The notes under the pieces: model-generated | Told to the model about the DNA's origin: nothing | The model's input: only the letters and a program-made list of their open reading frames with translations | Databases searched by the model: none | NCBI GenBank assembly: GCA_037200985.1 | Contig: JBBCGJ010000001.1 | Coordinates: 248,001-312,000, forward strand | Direction of reading: 5' to 3' | Source: Rhizomicrobium sp. | GTDB taxonomy: Bacteria > Pseudomonadota > Alphaproteobacteria > Micropepsales > Micropepsaceae | DNA: 64,000 bases | Shown: piece after piece, positions 51,237 to 59,627 of the stretch | Layout of the letters: the number at the start of each line of letters is the position of its first letter | Numbering within the stretch: position 1 is the first letter of the stretch | Position numbers and translations under genes: made by a program

Positions 51237-53057
51237 CTACTCGAACGCCATCACCGTTTCGCTGCCGGCCTGGATGCGTTCCAGCAGCATCGGGCATTCG
51301 GGGATCAGGCGCTCCATCCAGTATTTCGCGCAAACGATCTTGCCCTTGTAGAACGCCGCGTCGCCCTGGCCGGCCGCGAGCCTGGCGTTCGCCACCTTCG
51401 CCATGCGGCCCCACATCCAGCCCGTGACCACGATGCCCATCATGCGCAGATAATCGTAGGCGCCGGCACCGGCATTGTTCGGGTTGGCAAGGCCGTTCTG
51501 CGCCAGCCACAGCGTGGCGTTCTGCAGGTTCTCCAGCCCGCGCTTGACGCCCTTCACATAGGGCGCCATCGCCTCGTCCTTGGCGTTCTCCTTCAGCCAG
51601 GCGTCGATCTGGCCGAACAACGCGAAGGGCGCGGCACCGCCTTTGCGGCCGAGCTTGCGGCCCACCAGGTCCATCGCCTGCACGCCGTTGGCGCCCTCAT
51701 AGGTCTGGTTGATGCGGCCGTCGCGCACGAACTGCTCCACGCCGTTGTCGCGGATATAGCCGTGGCCGCCATAGCACTGCATGGCGAGATTCGCCGCCTC
51801 GAACCCCATGTCGGTGCAGAACGCCTTGAGCACCGGCGTCATCAGGTCGGCGAGCAGGCCGGCGGCTTCCGCCTCCGGCCGCGCCGAGCGCGCGACGCCC
51901 ATGTTCACCGTCGTCCACATCGCCAGCGCGCGGGCGCCTTCGACGAAGGCCTTGGCATGCAGCAGCATGCGCTTGACGTCGGGATGCACGATCTCCAGGT
52001 CGGCGGACTTGTCGGGCTCCTTCGGGCCGGTCAGGGCATGGCCGACGCGCCGCTCATGGGCATAGGCGTAGCCGTTCTGATAGGCGACGTCGCCGATGGC
52101 GATGCCCTGGATGCCGACGCCGAGGCGGGCGGCGTTCATCATGCCGAACATGCCCGCCATGCCGGCGGAGGAATGGCGTTTTTCGCCGGGCTTCGGCGGC
52201 GTCGGCTTGGGCCCGAGGCGCCAGGCCGTCGCCTCGTCGAAATTGAGCACGCAGGTCGCCTGCGCCTTGATGCCCATCTTTTTTTCGATGCCGCCGGTCG
52301 TCACGCCGTTGCGCGCGCCCACTGTGCCGTCCTCGCCGACGATGAATTTGGGCACCATGAAGAAGTTCACGGTCGACAGGTCGTCGTGGATCTGGCCGTT
52401 CTCGTCGGGGATCTTGGCGATGACCATGTGGATGATGTTGTCCGTCAGGTCGTGGTCGCCGCCGGAGATGAAGATCTTGGTGCCGGTGAGCTTGTAGGTG
52501 CCGTCGGGCTGCTCCACCGCTTTGGTTTTCATCAGGCGCAGATCGGTGCCGCAGCCGGGCTCGGTCAGGCACATCGTGCCGCTCCATTCGCCGCTGATCA
52601 TCTTGGCGGCGATGTGCTCGCGCATCCAGGGCAGGCCGAGGCCGGCCAGCGCGCCATAGGCCGCCATGGTGAGGCCCGGATACATCGCGAAGGACTGGTT
52701 GGCCGCCATCGCCATCTCGCCGACCGCCATGGTCATGGTGATCGGCAGGCCGGCGCCGCCGAGATCGGCCGGCGCGCCGAGGGCGCCCCAGCCGGCCTCG
52801 GAATAGGCCTTGTAGGCTTCCTTGAAGCCCTTGGGCGTGCGCACCACGCCGTTCTCGAAATGCGCGCCCTCTTCGTCGCCGGACTGGTTGATCGGCTGAA
52901 GGACCTCCTCGCAGAACTTGCCGGCGTTGACGAGGATGTCCTCGACGAGGTCTGGCGTCAGCTCGGCATAGCCCGGCAGGTCGCGCTGCTTGTCGATCTC
53001 CAGAAGCTCGTTGAGGACGAAACGGTAATCGTCGAGCGGCGCGCGATAGATCGGCAT
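51237..53057 (-). CDS. Acyl-CoA dehydrogenase (DmdC-like, long form)
   Basis: The product is a 606-aa flavoprotein. The order is N-terminal helical domain, then MCLTEPGCGTDL (the FAD/substrate loop, about residues 158-169). The catalytic Glu lies in INQTYEGANGVQAMDLVGRKL (about residues 442-462), and a C-terminal domain of about 130 residues is typical of the 3-methylmercaptopropionyl-CoA dehydrogenase/long-form acyl-CoA dehydrogenase group (about 590-600 aa). It dehydrogenates an acyl-CoA at the alpha-beta position and passes electrons to ETF. The specific substrate is not decided. Confidence 0.9.
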   Translation of the reverse strand: MPIYRAPLDDYRFVLNELLEIDKQRDLPGYAELTPDLVEDILVNAGKFCEEVLQPINQSGDEEGAHFENGVVRTPKGFKEAYKAYSEAGWGALGAPADLGGAGLPITMTMAVGEMAMAANQSFAMYPGLTMAAYGALAGLGLPWMREHIAAKMISGEWSGTMCLTEPGCGTDLRLMKTKAVEQPDGTYKLTGTKIFISGGDHDLTDNIIHMVIAKIPDENGQIHDDLSTVNFFMVPKFIVGEDGTVGARNGVTTGGIEKKMGIKAQATCVLNFDEATAWRLGPKPTPPKPGEKRHSSAGMAGMFGMMNAARLGVGIQGIAIGDVAYQNGYAYAHERRVGHALTGPKEPDKSADLEIVHPDVKRMLLHAKAFVEGARALAMWTTVNMGVARSARPEAEAAGLLADLMTPVLKAFCTDMGFEAANLAMQCYGGHGYIRDNGVEQFVRDGRINQTYEGANGVQAMDLVGRKLGRKGGAAPFALFGQIDAWLKENAKDEAMAPYVKGVKRGLENLQNATLWLAQNGLANPNNAGAGAYDYLRMMGIVVTGWMWGRMAKVANARLAAGQGDAAFYKGKIVCAKYWMERLIPECPMLLERIQAGSETVMAFE

Positions 53058-53070
53058 GGAAGGCTCCAGA

Positions 53071-53150
53071 GCGAATAGCGGAATAGCGGGTAGCGAGCAG
53101 GGATAGTAAGCCAGCGGCCCCCTACTCGCCACTCCCTATTCGCCATTCGC
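53071..53150. repeat. Imperfect hairpin of GAATAGCG-type repeats
   Basis: The left arm (53071-53100, units GCGAATAGCG, GAATAGCGGG, TAGCGAGCAG) pairs with the right arm (53121-53150) with only a few mismatches. It fills the spacer between the retropepsin gene and the acyl-CoA dehydrogenase start and touches the protease stop codon. It is a REP-like element or terminator. Confidence 0.5.
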
Positions 53151-54982
53151 TAGATCTGGTCGCGCAGCGTCACCGTGACCGTCTTGCCGCCGGCGAGCGT
53201 CAGCACGACCGGCGTGCCGGGCTTTTCGTTGCGCAGGCGCTGGCGGACGTCGGGCAGCAGACCGGGCTCGACCGGCTTGCCGTCGATGGCGGCGATGACG
53301 TCGCCGACCTTCAGCCCGGCGGTGTCGGCGGGGCCGCCCTTGGTGAGGTCGATCACCTTGTAGCCGCCGGTGTCGATGTTGAACCAGGCGCCGAAGCGGT
53401 CATAGGTGTCGAGATCGGCGATCGGGCCCGCGGCCGGCTTCAGGTACATCGTGTTGTTGGCGTAGTCGAAGGTGACGACGAAGCGCTTCAGGATGCCGCC
53501 GCCGATATTGCCGGCGATGGAGGGATCGGCGAAGGCGCCCGCCTTGTCGGTGCCCATGCCGACGACCGGATTGTCGACCTCGATGGACGGTCCGATCTTG
53601 AGCACGCCGCCGCGCAGGACGCGGCTGCGCGAGGGGCCGCCGACGCCCCAGCCATCGACCGCCTCGACCGTCTTGGTCGCGCCGTCGCCGATATGGTTGG
53701 CGGCGACGAAGGGCGCGTCGAGCGTCAGCGCGCTGCGCGCGCCGGTGTCGATCTGGAACTTGCCCGGGACGCCGCCATAGCTGCCGTCGACGATGACCGC
53801 GTTGCCGTTGAAGGCGATGCGGAGCGGGGTGCCGGCGATCTTGGGATCGAAGAATTTCGGATCGGTCAGCGTGATCGTCTTCGCGCCGTAGTCGACCGTC
53901 GTGACGAAGCGACGGAAGACCTCATAGCCGATCATGCCGGGCATGTGCGTGCCGTCGGCGGGATACATCGCGTCGAGATCGAAGGCGATGAAGAGCTGGT
54001 TGTCGACGGTGGCGCCGCCGATGTCGACCTTGTCGACATGGGTGAAGCTCATGTCCACCGTGCTCTCGCCGGCGCCGCGGCCTTCCGTGTGGCCTTCGAT
54101 CTTCAGGCCTAGCGTCTTGGCCAGTTCCGGCGTGACGATGTTCACGCCGCCGGTGTCGAAGATGAATTCGTAGGGCCCGGTGCCGTTGATCTTCACCTTG
54201 GCGTGGATGTGGTTGGCGATGAGATCGAAGGGCAGCGTCACCGAATGGGCGCCGCCGGCGATGGCGAAGTCCGCCGCGGCGGATTTCGGCGGCGTATAGA
54301 GCGTGGGATCGGACTTGGCGAGGAACTCGACCTTGGTCAGCGTCAGGTGCTGGTCGTATTTGGCGTCGCCGGTGCTGGTGACGGTGTCGACCGGCTGCTG
54401 CACGCCGTCGAAGGCGCGGTAGTTCGAGAAGGTCGAGATGTTCGTCACGCCGCCCTGCACCTCGTCGATGCGATGCAGCAGGTGGGACTTCGCGTCGAAC
54501 CAGGCGTCGAACGGCTTGCCGCCCTTAGGGGTCACCGTCAGCACGTCATAGACCGTGCCGTTCTCGGTCTTCTGCGGATCCTCGACGATGGTGGCGCCGC
54601 CGTGATCGGGCAGCCACCACAGATTGGCGTTGCGGTAGGCGTTGTTGACCGCGAGCGGGACGGCGTCGCCCGCCTCCTGCAGAGTCACGATGCCGGAATT
54701 GTCCTTGCTCCAGACATGCGCGCCGTCATAGCCGTTGGCGCCGGTCATCGGCCCGACCGCGAAGTGCTGCTCGAAGCGCCCGTCGGTCAGGTCGCTTGTG
54801 CCGTTGGCGGTGCCGGTGAGGCCATTGCCGGCATAGTCGAATTGCATCACAACGGCCGCCTTGCCCCGCGCGGCGTCGGCGCCGGTGGCGGCGCGGTTGG
54901 CGGCGAGGATTTCGTCCGGCGTGGCGGCCAGGGCGGTGGTGCAGGTGAGCACGAGGGTGAGCGCGGCGAGAGCGGATCGCAT
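53150..54982 (-). CDS. Tandem retropepsin-like protease with PDZ domain
   Basis: The product is a 610-aa exported protein (signal cleavage after LAA near residue 20). Residues 21-230 form a LolA/RseB-like beta-rich domain with two Trp-rich strands. Then come two aspartic protease units, FIFDTGGVNIVT and FQIDTGARSALT, each with one catalytic Asp, and a C-terminal PDZ domain (GPADTAGLKVGDVIAAIDGKPVEPG). The two DTG motifs in one chain could form an intramolecular pseudo-dimer. It is a periplasmic protease candidate with an N-terminal lipid- or sensor-type domain. Divergent from btuF. Confidence 0.85.
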   Translation of the reverse strand: MRSALAALTLVLTCTTALAATPDEILAANRAATGADAARGKAAVVMQFDYAGNGLTGTANGTSDLTDGRFEQHFAVGPMTGANGYDGAHVWSKDNSGIVTLQEAGDAVPLAVNNAYRNANLWWLPDHGGATIVEDPQKTENGTVYDVLTVTPKGGKPFDAWFDAKSHLLHRIDEVQGGVTNISTFSNYRAFDGVQQPVDTVTSTGDAKYDQHLTLTKVEFLAKSDPTLYTPPKSAAADFAIAGGAHSVTLPFDLIANHIHAKVKINGTGPYEFIFDTGGVNIVTPELAKTLGLKIEGHTEGRGAGESTVDMSFTHVDKVDIGGATVDNQLFIAFDLDAMYPADGTHMPGMIGYEVFRRFVTTVDYGAKTITLTDPKFFDPKIAGTPLRIAFNGNAVIVDGSYGGVPGKFQIDTGARSALTLDAPFVAANHIGDGATKTVEAVDGWGVGGPSRSRVLRGGVLKIGPSIEVDNPVVGMGTDKAGAFADPSIAGNIGGGILKRFVVTFDYANNTMYLKPAAGPIADLDTYDRFGAWFNIDTGGYKVIDLTKGGPADTAGLKVGDVIAAIDGKPVEPGLLPDVRQRLRNEKPGTPVVLTLAGGKTVTVTLRDQI

Positions 54983-55052
54983 GGATTTATCCCGTATTGG
55001 CACGCGGCAGATAGGCGCTGCGGCGCGGCTCCGCAAGGGAGCCGGCTTCACG

Positions 55053-55910
55053 ATGGCGTGCCGGATCGCGTCGGCCGCGCTAGTATTTTTCTGCACTAGC
55101 GGAAGTGTTGCAGCGGCGCCGCAGCGTGTCGTTTCGACCAACCTGTGCGCGGACGAATATGTCTTCCGCCTTGTGGATCGCAGACATATTGCTGCGCTGT
55201 CCTTCGAGGCGGGCGACCGCCATCCGGTGGTCTCGACCATCGCGGACAAGGTCGGCGGGATTCCCCAGATCCGCCCGTCCGCCGAGACGGTGCTGAACTA
55301 CCGCCCCGACCTGGTGGTGCTGTTCGCCGGGACCCTGCCGAGGCTTCGGGCTGCGCTGGACGACCTGCATGTGCCGGTGCTGGAAGTGCCCTATGACGAT
55401 TCGCTGGCGGCGATCCGGCGGACGACGCGCCGGCTGGGCGAGGCGCTCGGTGCGCAGGACAGGGCGGCGGCGCTGCTGGCGCATATGGACGGCGAGTTGG
55501 CGCGGGCGCGCCGGACGGCGCCCAGGCCGTCCGTCCGTACACTGATCTATGAGCCGAACGGCTATGCCACGTCGGGACCGGTGACGGAGGAATTGATGGC
55601 GATCGCCGGCCTCGCCGACGCGGCGCCGGGCTATGCGCCGACGCGCAGCGGGCGCATCCCGGTGGAGGAGGTGATCGCGGCGGCGCCGGAGCTGCTGATC
55701 TACAGCGGCCAGCGCGACGTCGCGGACGCGCGGGCCAATCTGGTGCTGCACCATCCGGCGCTGGCGGCACTGGACGGGCGCACCTATGCGGCGTGGGATC
55801 CGCTGGTGCCGCTGCTCTGCGCCGGGCCGTGGTCGGCCGACGCGGCGCCGGTCTTCGCGGCGCTGGGGCGCAAGGCGCGCGCGCTTGCGCGGCAGGGCCG
55901 CCGCCCCTAA
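55053..55910 (+). CDS. Periplasmic binding protein of a cobalamin/iron-chelate ABC transporter (BtuF-like)
   Basis: The product is a 285-aa substrate-binding protein. The signal peptide (cleavage near VAA|APQ) is followed by RVVSTNLCADEYVF, the classic class III binding-protein opening. Two lobes then follow, joined by a helix near residues 135-155. The STNLCAD motif and the following cobalamin riboswitch plus FecCD-type permease support vitamin B12 transport. An AGGGAG ribosome site precedes the ATG by 10 nt. It lies upstream of the riboswitch, so it is expressed independently of it. Confidence 0.8.
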   Translation: MACRIASAALVFFCTSGSVAAAPQRVVSTNLCADEYVFRLVDRRHIAALSFEAGDRHPVVSTIADKVGGIPQIRPSAETVLNYRPDLVVLFAGTLPRLRAALDDLHVPVLEVPYDDSLAAIRRTTRRLGEALGAQDRAAALLAHMDGELARARRTAPRPSVRTLIYEPNGYATSGPVTEELMAIAGLADAAPGYAPTRSGRIPVEEVIAAAPELLIYSGQRDVADARANLVLHHPALAALDGRTYAAWDPLVPLLCAGPWSADAAPVFAALGRKARALARQGRRP

Positions 55911-55912
55911 AA

Positions 55913-56062
55913 CCGACCCGACGCAACGGACAAGGGAACGCGGCCAGAGCCGCGGCTGCCCCCGCAACTGTGAGCGGCGCATACGCGCATCCTTCGTGCC
56001 ACTGGGAAACCGGGAAGGCGGGTGCGCCAGCCGCGAGCCAGGAGACCTGACCGGGGCGTGTC
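55913..56062 (+). promoter_or_regulatory. Cobalamin riboswitch
   Basis: Conserved elements occur in order: AAGGGAA (55932-55938), the GCGGCTGCCCCCGCAACTGT block (55962-55981), the CCACTGGGAAACCGGGAAGGCG block near 55999-56020, and the B12 box GCGAGCCAGGAGACCTG (56033-56049). It lies between the binding-protein stop and the permease start, whose GAAGGAG ribosome site is 56118-56124. Adenosylcobalamin binding would reduce expression of the permease and ATPase. Confidence 0.93.
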
Positions 56063-56133
56063 GTCCGACGGGCGCCGGGGTTGGCGCACGGCATGCGAAG
56101 ACCGCAAGCGGCGACTCGAAGGAGTGCGGCCGC

Positions 56134-57159
56134 GTGGACGGATCGGTTTTGGCGGTGACGGGCGTCGGAAGGGCGGCGCGTGCGCGCGCCACGACCTTCG
56201 TGCTGTTCGCGATCCTCGCCCTGGCCTTCGTCCTGTCGCTGCTGCTGGGGCCCTCGGACTTCACAGCCGGCGACATCGTCAGGGGCCTGTTCGACGGACA
56301 GGGCGCGGCGGGCATCGTCGCGCGCGAGCTGCGGCTGCCGCGCGCGGGGCTGGCCATCGCCGTCGGCGCGGCGCTGGGCGCGAGCGGGGCTGCGCTCCAG
56401 GGCCTGTTCCGCAATCCGCTGGCCGAGCCCGGCGTCACCGGCGTGACGTCCTGCGCCGGGCTCGGCGCGGTGGTGGCGATCTATTTCGGGCTCACCGTCG
56501 CGCATGCCTTGCTGCTGCCGCTGTTCGCGATCGGCGGCGCGCTGGTGTCGGCCGGCATCCTCTATCTGCTGTCGCGGCGGGGGGCTGGCGCGACAGCGCT
56601 GGTGCTGGCGGGCGTGGCGGTCGCGAGCCTGGCGACGGCGCTGACGGCGCTGGCGCTGTCCTTCGCGCGCAATCCCTATGCGATGAGCGACATGGTGTTC
56701 TGGATGATGGGATCGCTCAAGGACGCCAAGCCGGCCGATCTGTATTTCGCCGCGCCGCTGACCCTGATCGGCATTCTGCTGCTGCTGAGCGCCGCGCGCG
56801 GGCTGGACGCGCTGACGCTGGGCGAGGAGGCGGCGCGGAGCCTGGGCGTCGACGTCGGATCGGTGCGCGGACGCGTCGTGATCGGCGTGGCGCTGGCGAC
56901 CGGGGCGGCGACGGCGGCGGCGGGCGCGGTCAGCTTCGTCGGCATGGTGGTGCCGCATGTGCTTAGGCGGTTTTACGGCTACGAGCCGTCGCGGCTGATC
57001 CTGCCCTCGGCGCTGGGCGGCGCCGTGCTGGTGACGGTGGCGGACGTCGCGATAAGGCTGGTCGCGCCGGACGGCCAGCTCCTGCTCGGCGTCGTCACCG
57101 CGATGCTGGGCGCGCCGTTCTTCTTCTGGCTGATCCTCCGCCTACGGAGGGAAGCGTGA
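56134..57159 (+). CDS. FecCD-family ABC permease (BtuC-like)
   Basis: The product is a 341-aa inner-membrane permease. The GTG start follows GAAGGAG by 9 nt. About ten transmembrane segments match the BtuC/FecCD layout: ARELRLPRAGLAIAVGAALG near residue 63 and the SGAALQGLFRNPLAEPGVTGV loop that holds the ATPase coupling helix. FVGMVVPHVLRRF lies near 270. It pairs with the ATPase encoded next, with which it overlaps by GTGA. Riboswitch position indicates vitamin B12 uptake. Confidence 0.9.
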   Translation: MDGSVLAVTGVGRAARARATTFVLFAILALAFVLSLLLGPSDFTAGDIVRGLFDGQGAAGIVARELRLPRAGLAIAVGAALGASGAALQGLFRNPLAEPGVTGVTSCAGLGAVVAIYFGLTVAHALLLPLFAIGGALVSAGILYLLSRRGAGATALVLAGVAVASLATALTALALSFARNPYAMSDMVFWMMGSLKDAKPADLYFAAPLTLIGILLLLSAARGLDALTLGEEAARSLGVDVGSVRGRVVIGVALATGAATAAAGAVSFVGMVVPHVLRRFYGYEPSRLILPSALGGAVLVTVADVAIRLVAPDGQLLLGVVTAMLGAPFFFWLILRLRREA

Positions 57160-57923
57160 GCGCGGCGGTCGTTTACGAAGCGGTGTCGGCGACCTATGGC
57201 GCGCGCCGCGTGCTCGACGGGGTGAGCGCCGGCTTCGCGCGCGGCGCCGTCACCGGGATCGTGGGGCCGAACGGCGCCGGCAAGACGACGCTCCTGCGCG
57301 TGGCGCTCGGGCTGATGAAGCCTAGCGGCGGGCGCGTGCGCGTCCTGGACCGGCCGCTCGAGGACTGGTCGCGCGGCGCGCTGGCGCGCACGCTGGCCTA
57401 TCTGCCGCAGCAGTCCGATGCGCATTGGCCGGTGCTGGCGCGGGAGCTGGTGCGGCTCGGGCGCCTGCCGCATCGCGCGCCCTTCGCGCCGGTCTCGGAC
57501 GCGGACGATCGCGCCATCGATGCCGCGCTGGAGCGCTGCGACGCGCGCGGCTTCGCAGGGCGCCGGATGGACGAATTGTCGGCGGGCGAGCGCGCCCGGG
57601 TGCTCTTCGCGCGGGCGCTGGCGACGCAGGCGCCGGTGCTTCTGGCCGACGAGCCGGCGGCCTATCTGGATCCCGCGCATCAATTGAGGCTGATGGGCCT
57701 GCTGCGCGAGGAGGCGGCGCGGGGCAGCGCGGTGGCGGTGACGCTGCACGATCTTTCGCTCGCCTCGCGCCATTGCGATGCGATCGTGGTGCTCAGCGGC
57801 GGCCGGGCGGCGGCGCAGGGCGCGCCGGAGGCGGCCTTGTCCGACGCGACGCTGGCGGAAGTCTTCGGCATCGCCGCGGAGCGGGGCGCGAAAGGCGCGG
57901 TCGGCGCCATCCGGCTCCTGTGA
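57156..57923 (+). CDS. ABC ATP-binding protein (BtuD-like)
   Basis: The product is a 255-aa ATPase with Walker A GPNGAGKTTLLRV (about residues 37-49). A Q-loop appears as YLPQQSDAHWP, the signature is LSAGERARVLFARAL and Walker B is VLLADEPAAYLDPAH. The switch His lies in TLHDLSL. Its length and the tight GTGA overlap with the FecCD permease fit a BtuD. It is regulated together with the permease by the upstream riboswitch. Confidence 0.9.
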   Translation: MSAAVVYEAVSATYGARRVLDGVSAGFARGAVTGIVGPNGAGKTTLLRVALGLMKPSGGRVRVLDRPLEDWSRGALARTLAYLPQQSDAHWPVLARELVRLGRLPHRAPFAPVSDADDRAIDAALERCDARGFAGRRMDELSAGERARVLFARALATQAPVLLADEPAAYLDPAHQLRLMGLLREEAARGSAVAVTLHDLSLASRHCDAIVVLSGGRAAAQGAPEAALSDATLAEVFGIAAERGAKGAVGAIRLL

Positions 57924-57976
57924 CTTGCCCCGGCGGGGCTTCGCTCGTCTAATCCGCGAGCCGGAAGGGAACGCCC

Positions 57977-58750
57977 ATGACCAAGCCGAAGATCGACAAG
58001 CGCGACTACAGCCGCGAGCTTCGCGAGCTGCAGATCGAGCTCGTCAAGCTGCAGCGGCACCTCTTGAAGGAGAATGCCCGCGTGCTCGTCATCGTCGAGG
58101 GACGCGACGGCGCCGGCAAGGACGGCACGATCAAGCGGCTGGTCGAGCATATGAGCCCGCGCGACACCCGCGTGCACGCGCCGGGCAAGCCCTCCGACCG
58201 CGAGGAGACGCAGTGGTATTTCCAGCGCTTCGTGCCCTTCCTGCCGAGCGCGGACGAGTTCGTGGTCTTCAACCGCTCCTGGTACAACCGCGCCGGCGTG
58301 GAGCGCGTGATGGGCTTCGCGAGCGGGGAACAGGCCGAGGAATTCCTCGAAGGCGTCGTGCCGTTCGAGAAGATGCTGGTGCGCGACGGCATCGCGCTGC
58401 GCAAATACTATCTCGACATCTCCAAAAAGGAGCAGAAGAAGCGGCTGGAGGCGCGGCTCGACAATCCGCTCAAGCAATGGAAGTCCTCGCCGATCGACGC
58501 GCAGGCGACGCGGAAATGGCACGCCTATTCGAAGGCGCGCGACGTGATGCTGGCGCGCACCAGCCACGCCAACGCGCCGTGGCGGATCGTGCGCAGCGAC
58601 ACGAAGAAGATCGCGCGGCTGGCCTTCCTGCGCGACCTGTTGGGATCGTTCGACTATCCCCACAAGGACAAGGCGCTCGCGCGGGCCGATCCGGAGGTGC
58701 TGTTCGTCTGGTCCGCGGACGCCAAGAACGACGGGAAGATCGCCAAATGA
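57977..58750 (+). CDS. ppk2: Polyphosphate kinase 2
   Basis: The product is a 257-aa kinase that phosphorylates nucleotides with polyphosphate (or the reverse). The P-loop VEGRDGAGKDGTIKR (about residues 39-53) is clear. It is followed by the lid and PPK2 signature FNRSWYNRAGVERVMGF and an EEQKKRLEAR-like stretch (KKEQKKRLEARLDNP). This is a single-domain form of normal length. Class I is likely (ADP/GDP phosphorylation) but cannot be fixed by eye. A GGAAGGGA ribosome site precedes the ATG. It ends near a terminator shared with the convergent small gene. Confidence 0.9.
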   Translation: MTKPKIDKRDYSRELRELQIELVKLQRHLLKENARVLVIVEGRDGAGKDGTIKRLVEHMSPRDTRVHAPGKPSDREETQWYFQRFVPFLPSADEFVVFNRSWYNRAGVERVMGFASGEQAEEFLEGVVPFEKMLVRDGIALRKYYLDISKKEQKKRLEARLDNPLKQWKSSPIDAQATRKWHAYSKARDVMLARTSHANAPWRIVRSDTKKIARLAFLRDLLGSFDYPHKDKALARADPEVLFVWSADAKNDGKIAK

Positions 58751-58776
58751 AAACGGCCGGCGCCAGGCGCCGGCCG
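58750..58776 (-). terminator. Rho-independent terminator of the 72-aa gene
   Basis: Ten-bp perfect stem: CGGCCGGCGC (58754-58763) and GCGCCGGCCG (58767-58776) around a 3-nt loop. On the minus strand it is followed by TTTT (58750-58753 as AAAA on the plus strand). It lies after the stop of the minus-strand small gene and also right after the ppk2 stop. Confidence 0.75.
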
Positions 58777-58795
58777 CTGCCAGGTTCTGGCGGTC

Positions 58796-59014
58796 TTAGT
58801 GGCCCGCGTTCGGGTCGGGCGTGGTCGTCGACCCCTGGTCGCCCTTGTTGTCGGTCGGAGCCGGAGCAGGGGTGCTCGGCGCCGGCGCGGTGGTGGTGTC
58901 GGTCGAGGGCGGCGGCGGCGTCGAGGTGCTGGAATCGTCCGCGAAGGCGGGCGCGACAACCGCCATTGCTCCGGCGAACGCGACGGAGGCCATAGTCATA
59001 CGAAACATGCGCAT
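58796..59014 (-). CDS. Small exported Pro/Thr-rich protein
   Basis: The product is 72 aa: a signal peptide (cleavage after AFA, near residue 25) and then an unstructured Pro/Thr/Ser-rich tail with a PSTDTTTAPAPSTPAPA stretch. No family is recognised. Such short secreted low-complexity proteins occur in many alphaproteobacteria with unknown role. The upstream region is unusual: a 22-bp perfect palindrome 155 bp from the start. The gene ends at a strong terminator. Confidence 0.6.
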   Translation of the reverse strand: MRMFRMTMASVAFAGAMAVVAPAFADDSSTSTPPPPSTDTTTAPAPSTPAPAPTDNKGDQGSTTTPDPNAGH

Positions 59015-59168
59015 GGGATATTCCTTGTTGATGGTTGCAAGACCAGGCGCTCCGCCGCCGATTGTGCACGCGACGGCGGCCGAGACAAATTTTTTTTAAC
59101 CGCGCCGTCAGGAAAATGCCGCTGACAGTACTTACTTATCGTTCCGTGCACGGATGAGCGGAACAATT

Positions 59169-59190
59169 CGTTCGCGAAATTTCGCGAACG
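59169..59190. promoter_or_regulatory. 22-bp perfect palindrome, possible operator
   Basis: CGTTCGCGAAA (59169-59179) is followed directly by its reverse complement TTTCGCGAACG (59180-59190), with no spacer. It lies 155 bp upstream of the 72-aa gene. It could bind a dimeric regulator; no known regulon motif is recognised. Confidence 0.5.
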
Positions 59191-59356
59191 TGCATTCTCA
59201 AGAAACTTGGCGACGAATGGACGGCAGGATGTTTACGGGCCGCCGACGGCGGACATCCGCCGCGCACCGCGCGGCCGCCGAATCGGCGAGCGCTGCGCCG
59301 GAGCGATGACGGCGGCGACTGGGTCTCGGACCGGACGTTCACAATACTCGATGTCA

Positions 59357-59411
59357 TCCGCCGCGAATGCGGCGGACCCAGGTGACATCTTGTGGATCAA
59401 GCGTCACCTGG
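59357..59411. repeat. Two adjacent perfect hairpins (REP-like)
   Basis: First: TCCGCCGC (59357-59364) and GCGGCGGA (59369-59376) around GAAT. Second: CCAGGTGAC (59378-59386) and GTCACCTGG (59403-59411) around a 16-nt loop. They are separated by one base. Confidence 0.55.
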
Positions 59412-59523
59412 TTGGCGGGCATGCGCGGGCCATGACAACCCTTTTTGAATCCTGCGAACTTCCGGTCAGGTCGCCAGGGCCTTTCGGTCGGGCGACCCAA
59501 TTTGGCCGCGAGAAAGACGGGTT

Positions 59524-59540
59524 GCCCGGACAAGCCGGGC
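59524..59540. repeat. GCCCGG hairpin (REP-like)
   Basis: GCCCGG (59524-59529) and CCGGGC (59535-59540) around a 5-nt loop; the flanks (ending in CATGACGACG) are of the interspersed type common in this class. Confidence 0.45.
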
Positions 59541-59627
59541 CATGACGACGCTTATGTGGGTTGCGTCAGGTCGAACGATTCCGGGGCCACATTCGGCGAC
59601 GGCGCGGGCCGCGCCGAAATGGTCCGT

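Larger units (their letters stand above)
59015..59627. other. Gene-free stretch rich in hairpins
   Basis: About 610 bp without a supported gene. It contains the 22-bp palindrome at 59169-59190 and a cluster of perfect hairpins at 59357-59376, 59378-59411 and 59524-59540, of REP-like type. Nothing resembling an RNA gene is recognised. Confidence 0.5.

Noticed and set aside
51180..53078. 632-codon plus-strand open frame opposite the acyl-CoA dehydrogenase
   Set aside because: Shadow of a gene with intact catalytic motifs; rich in His, Arg and Gly without domain structure.
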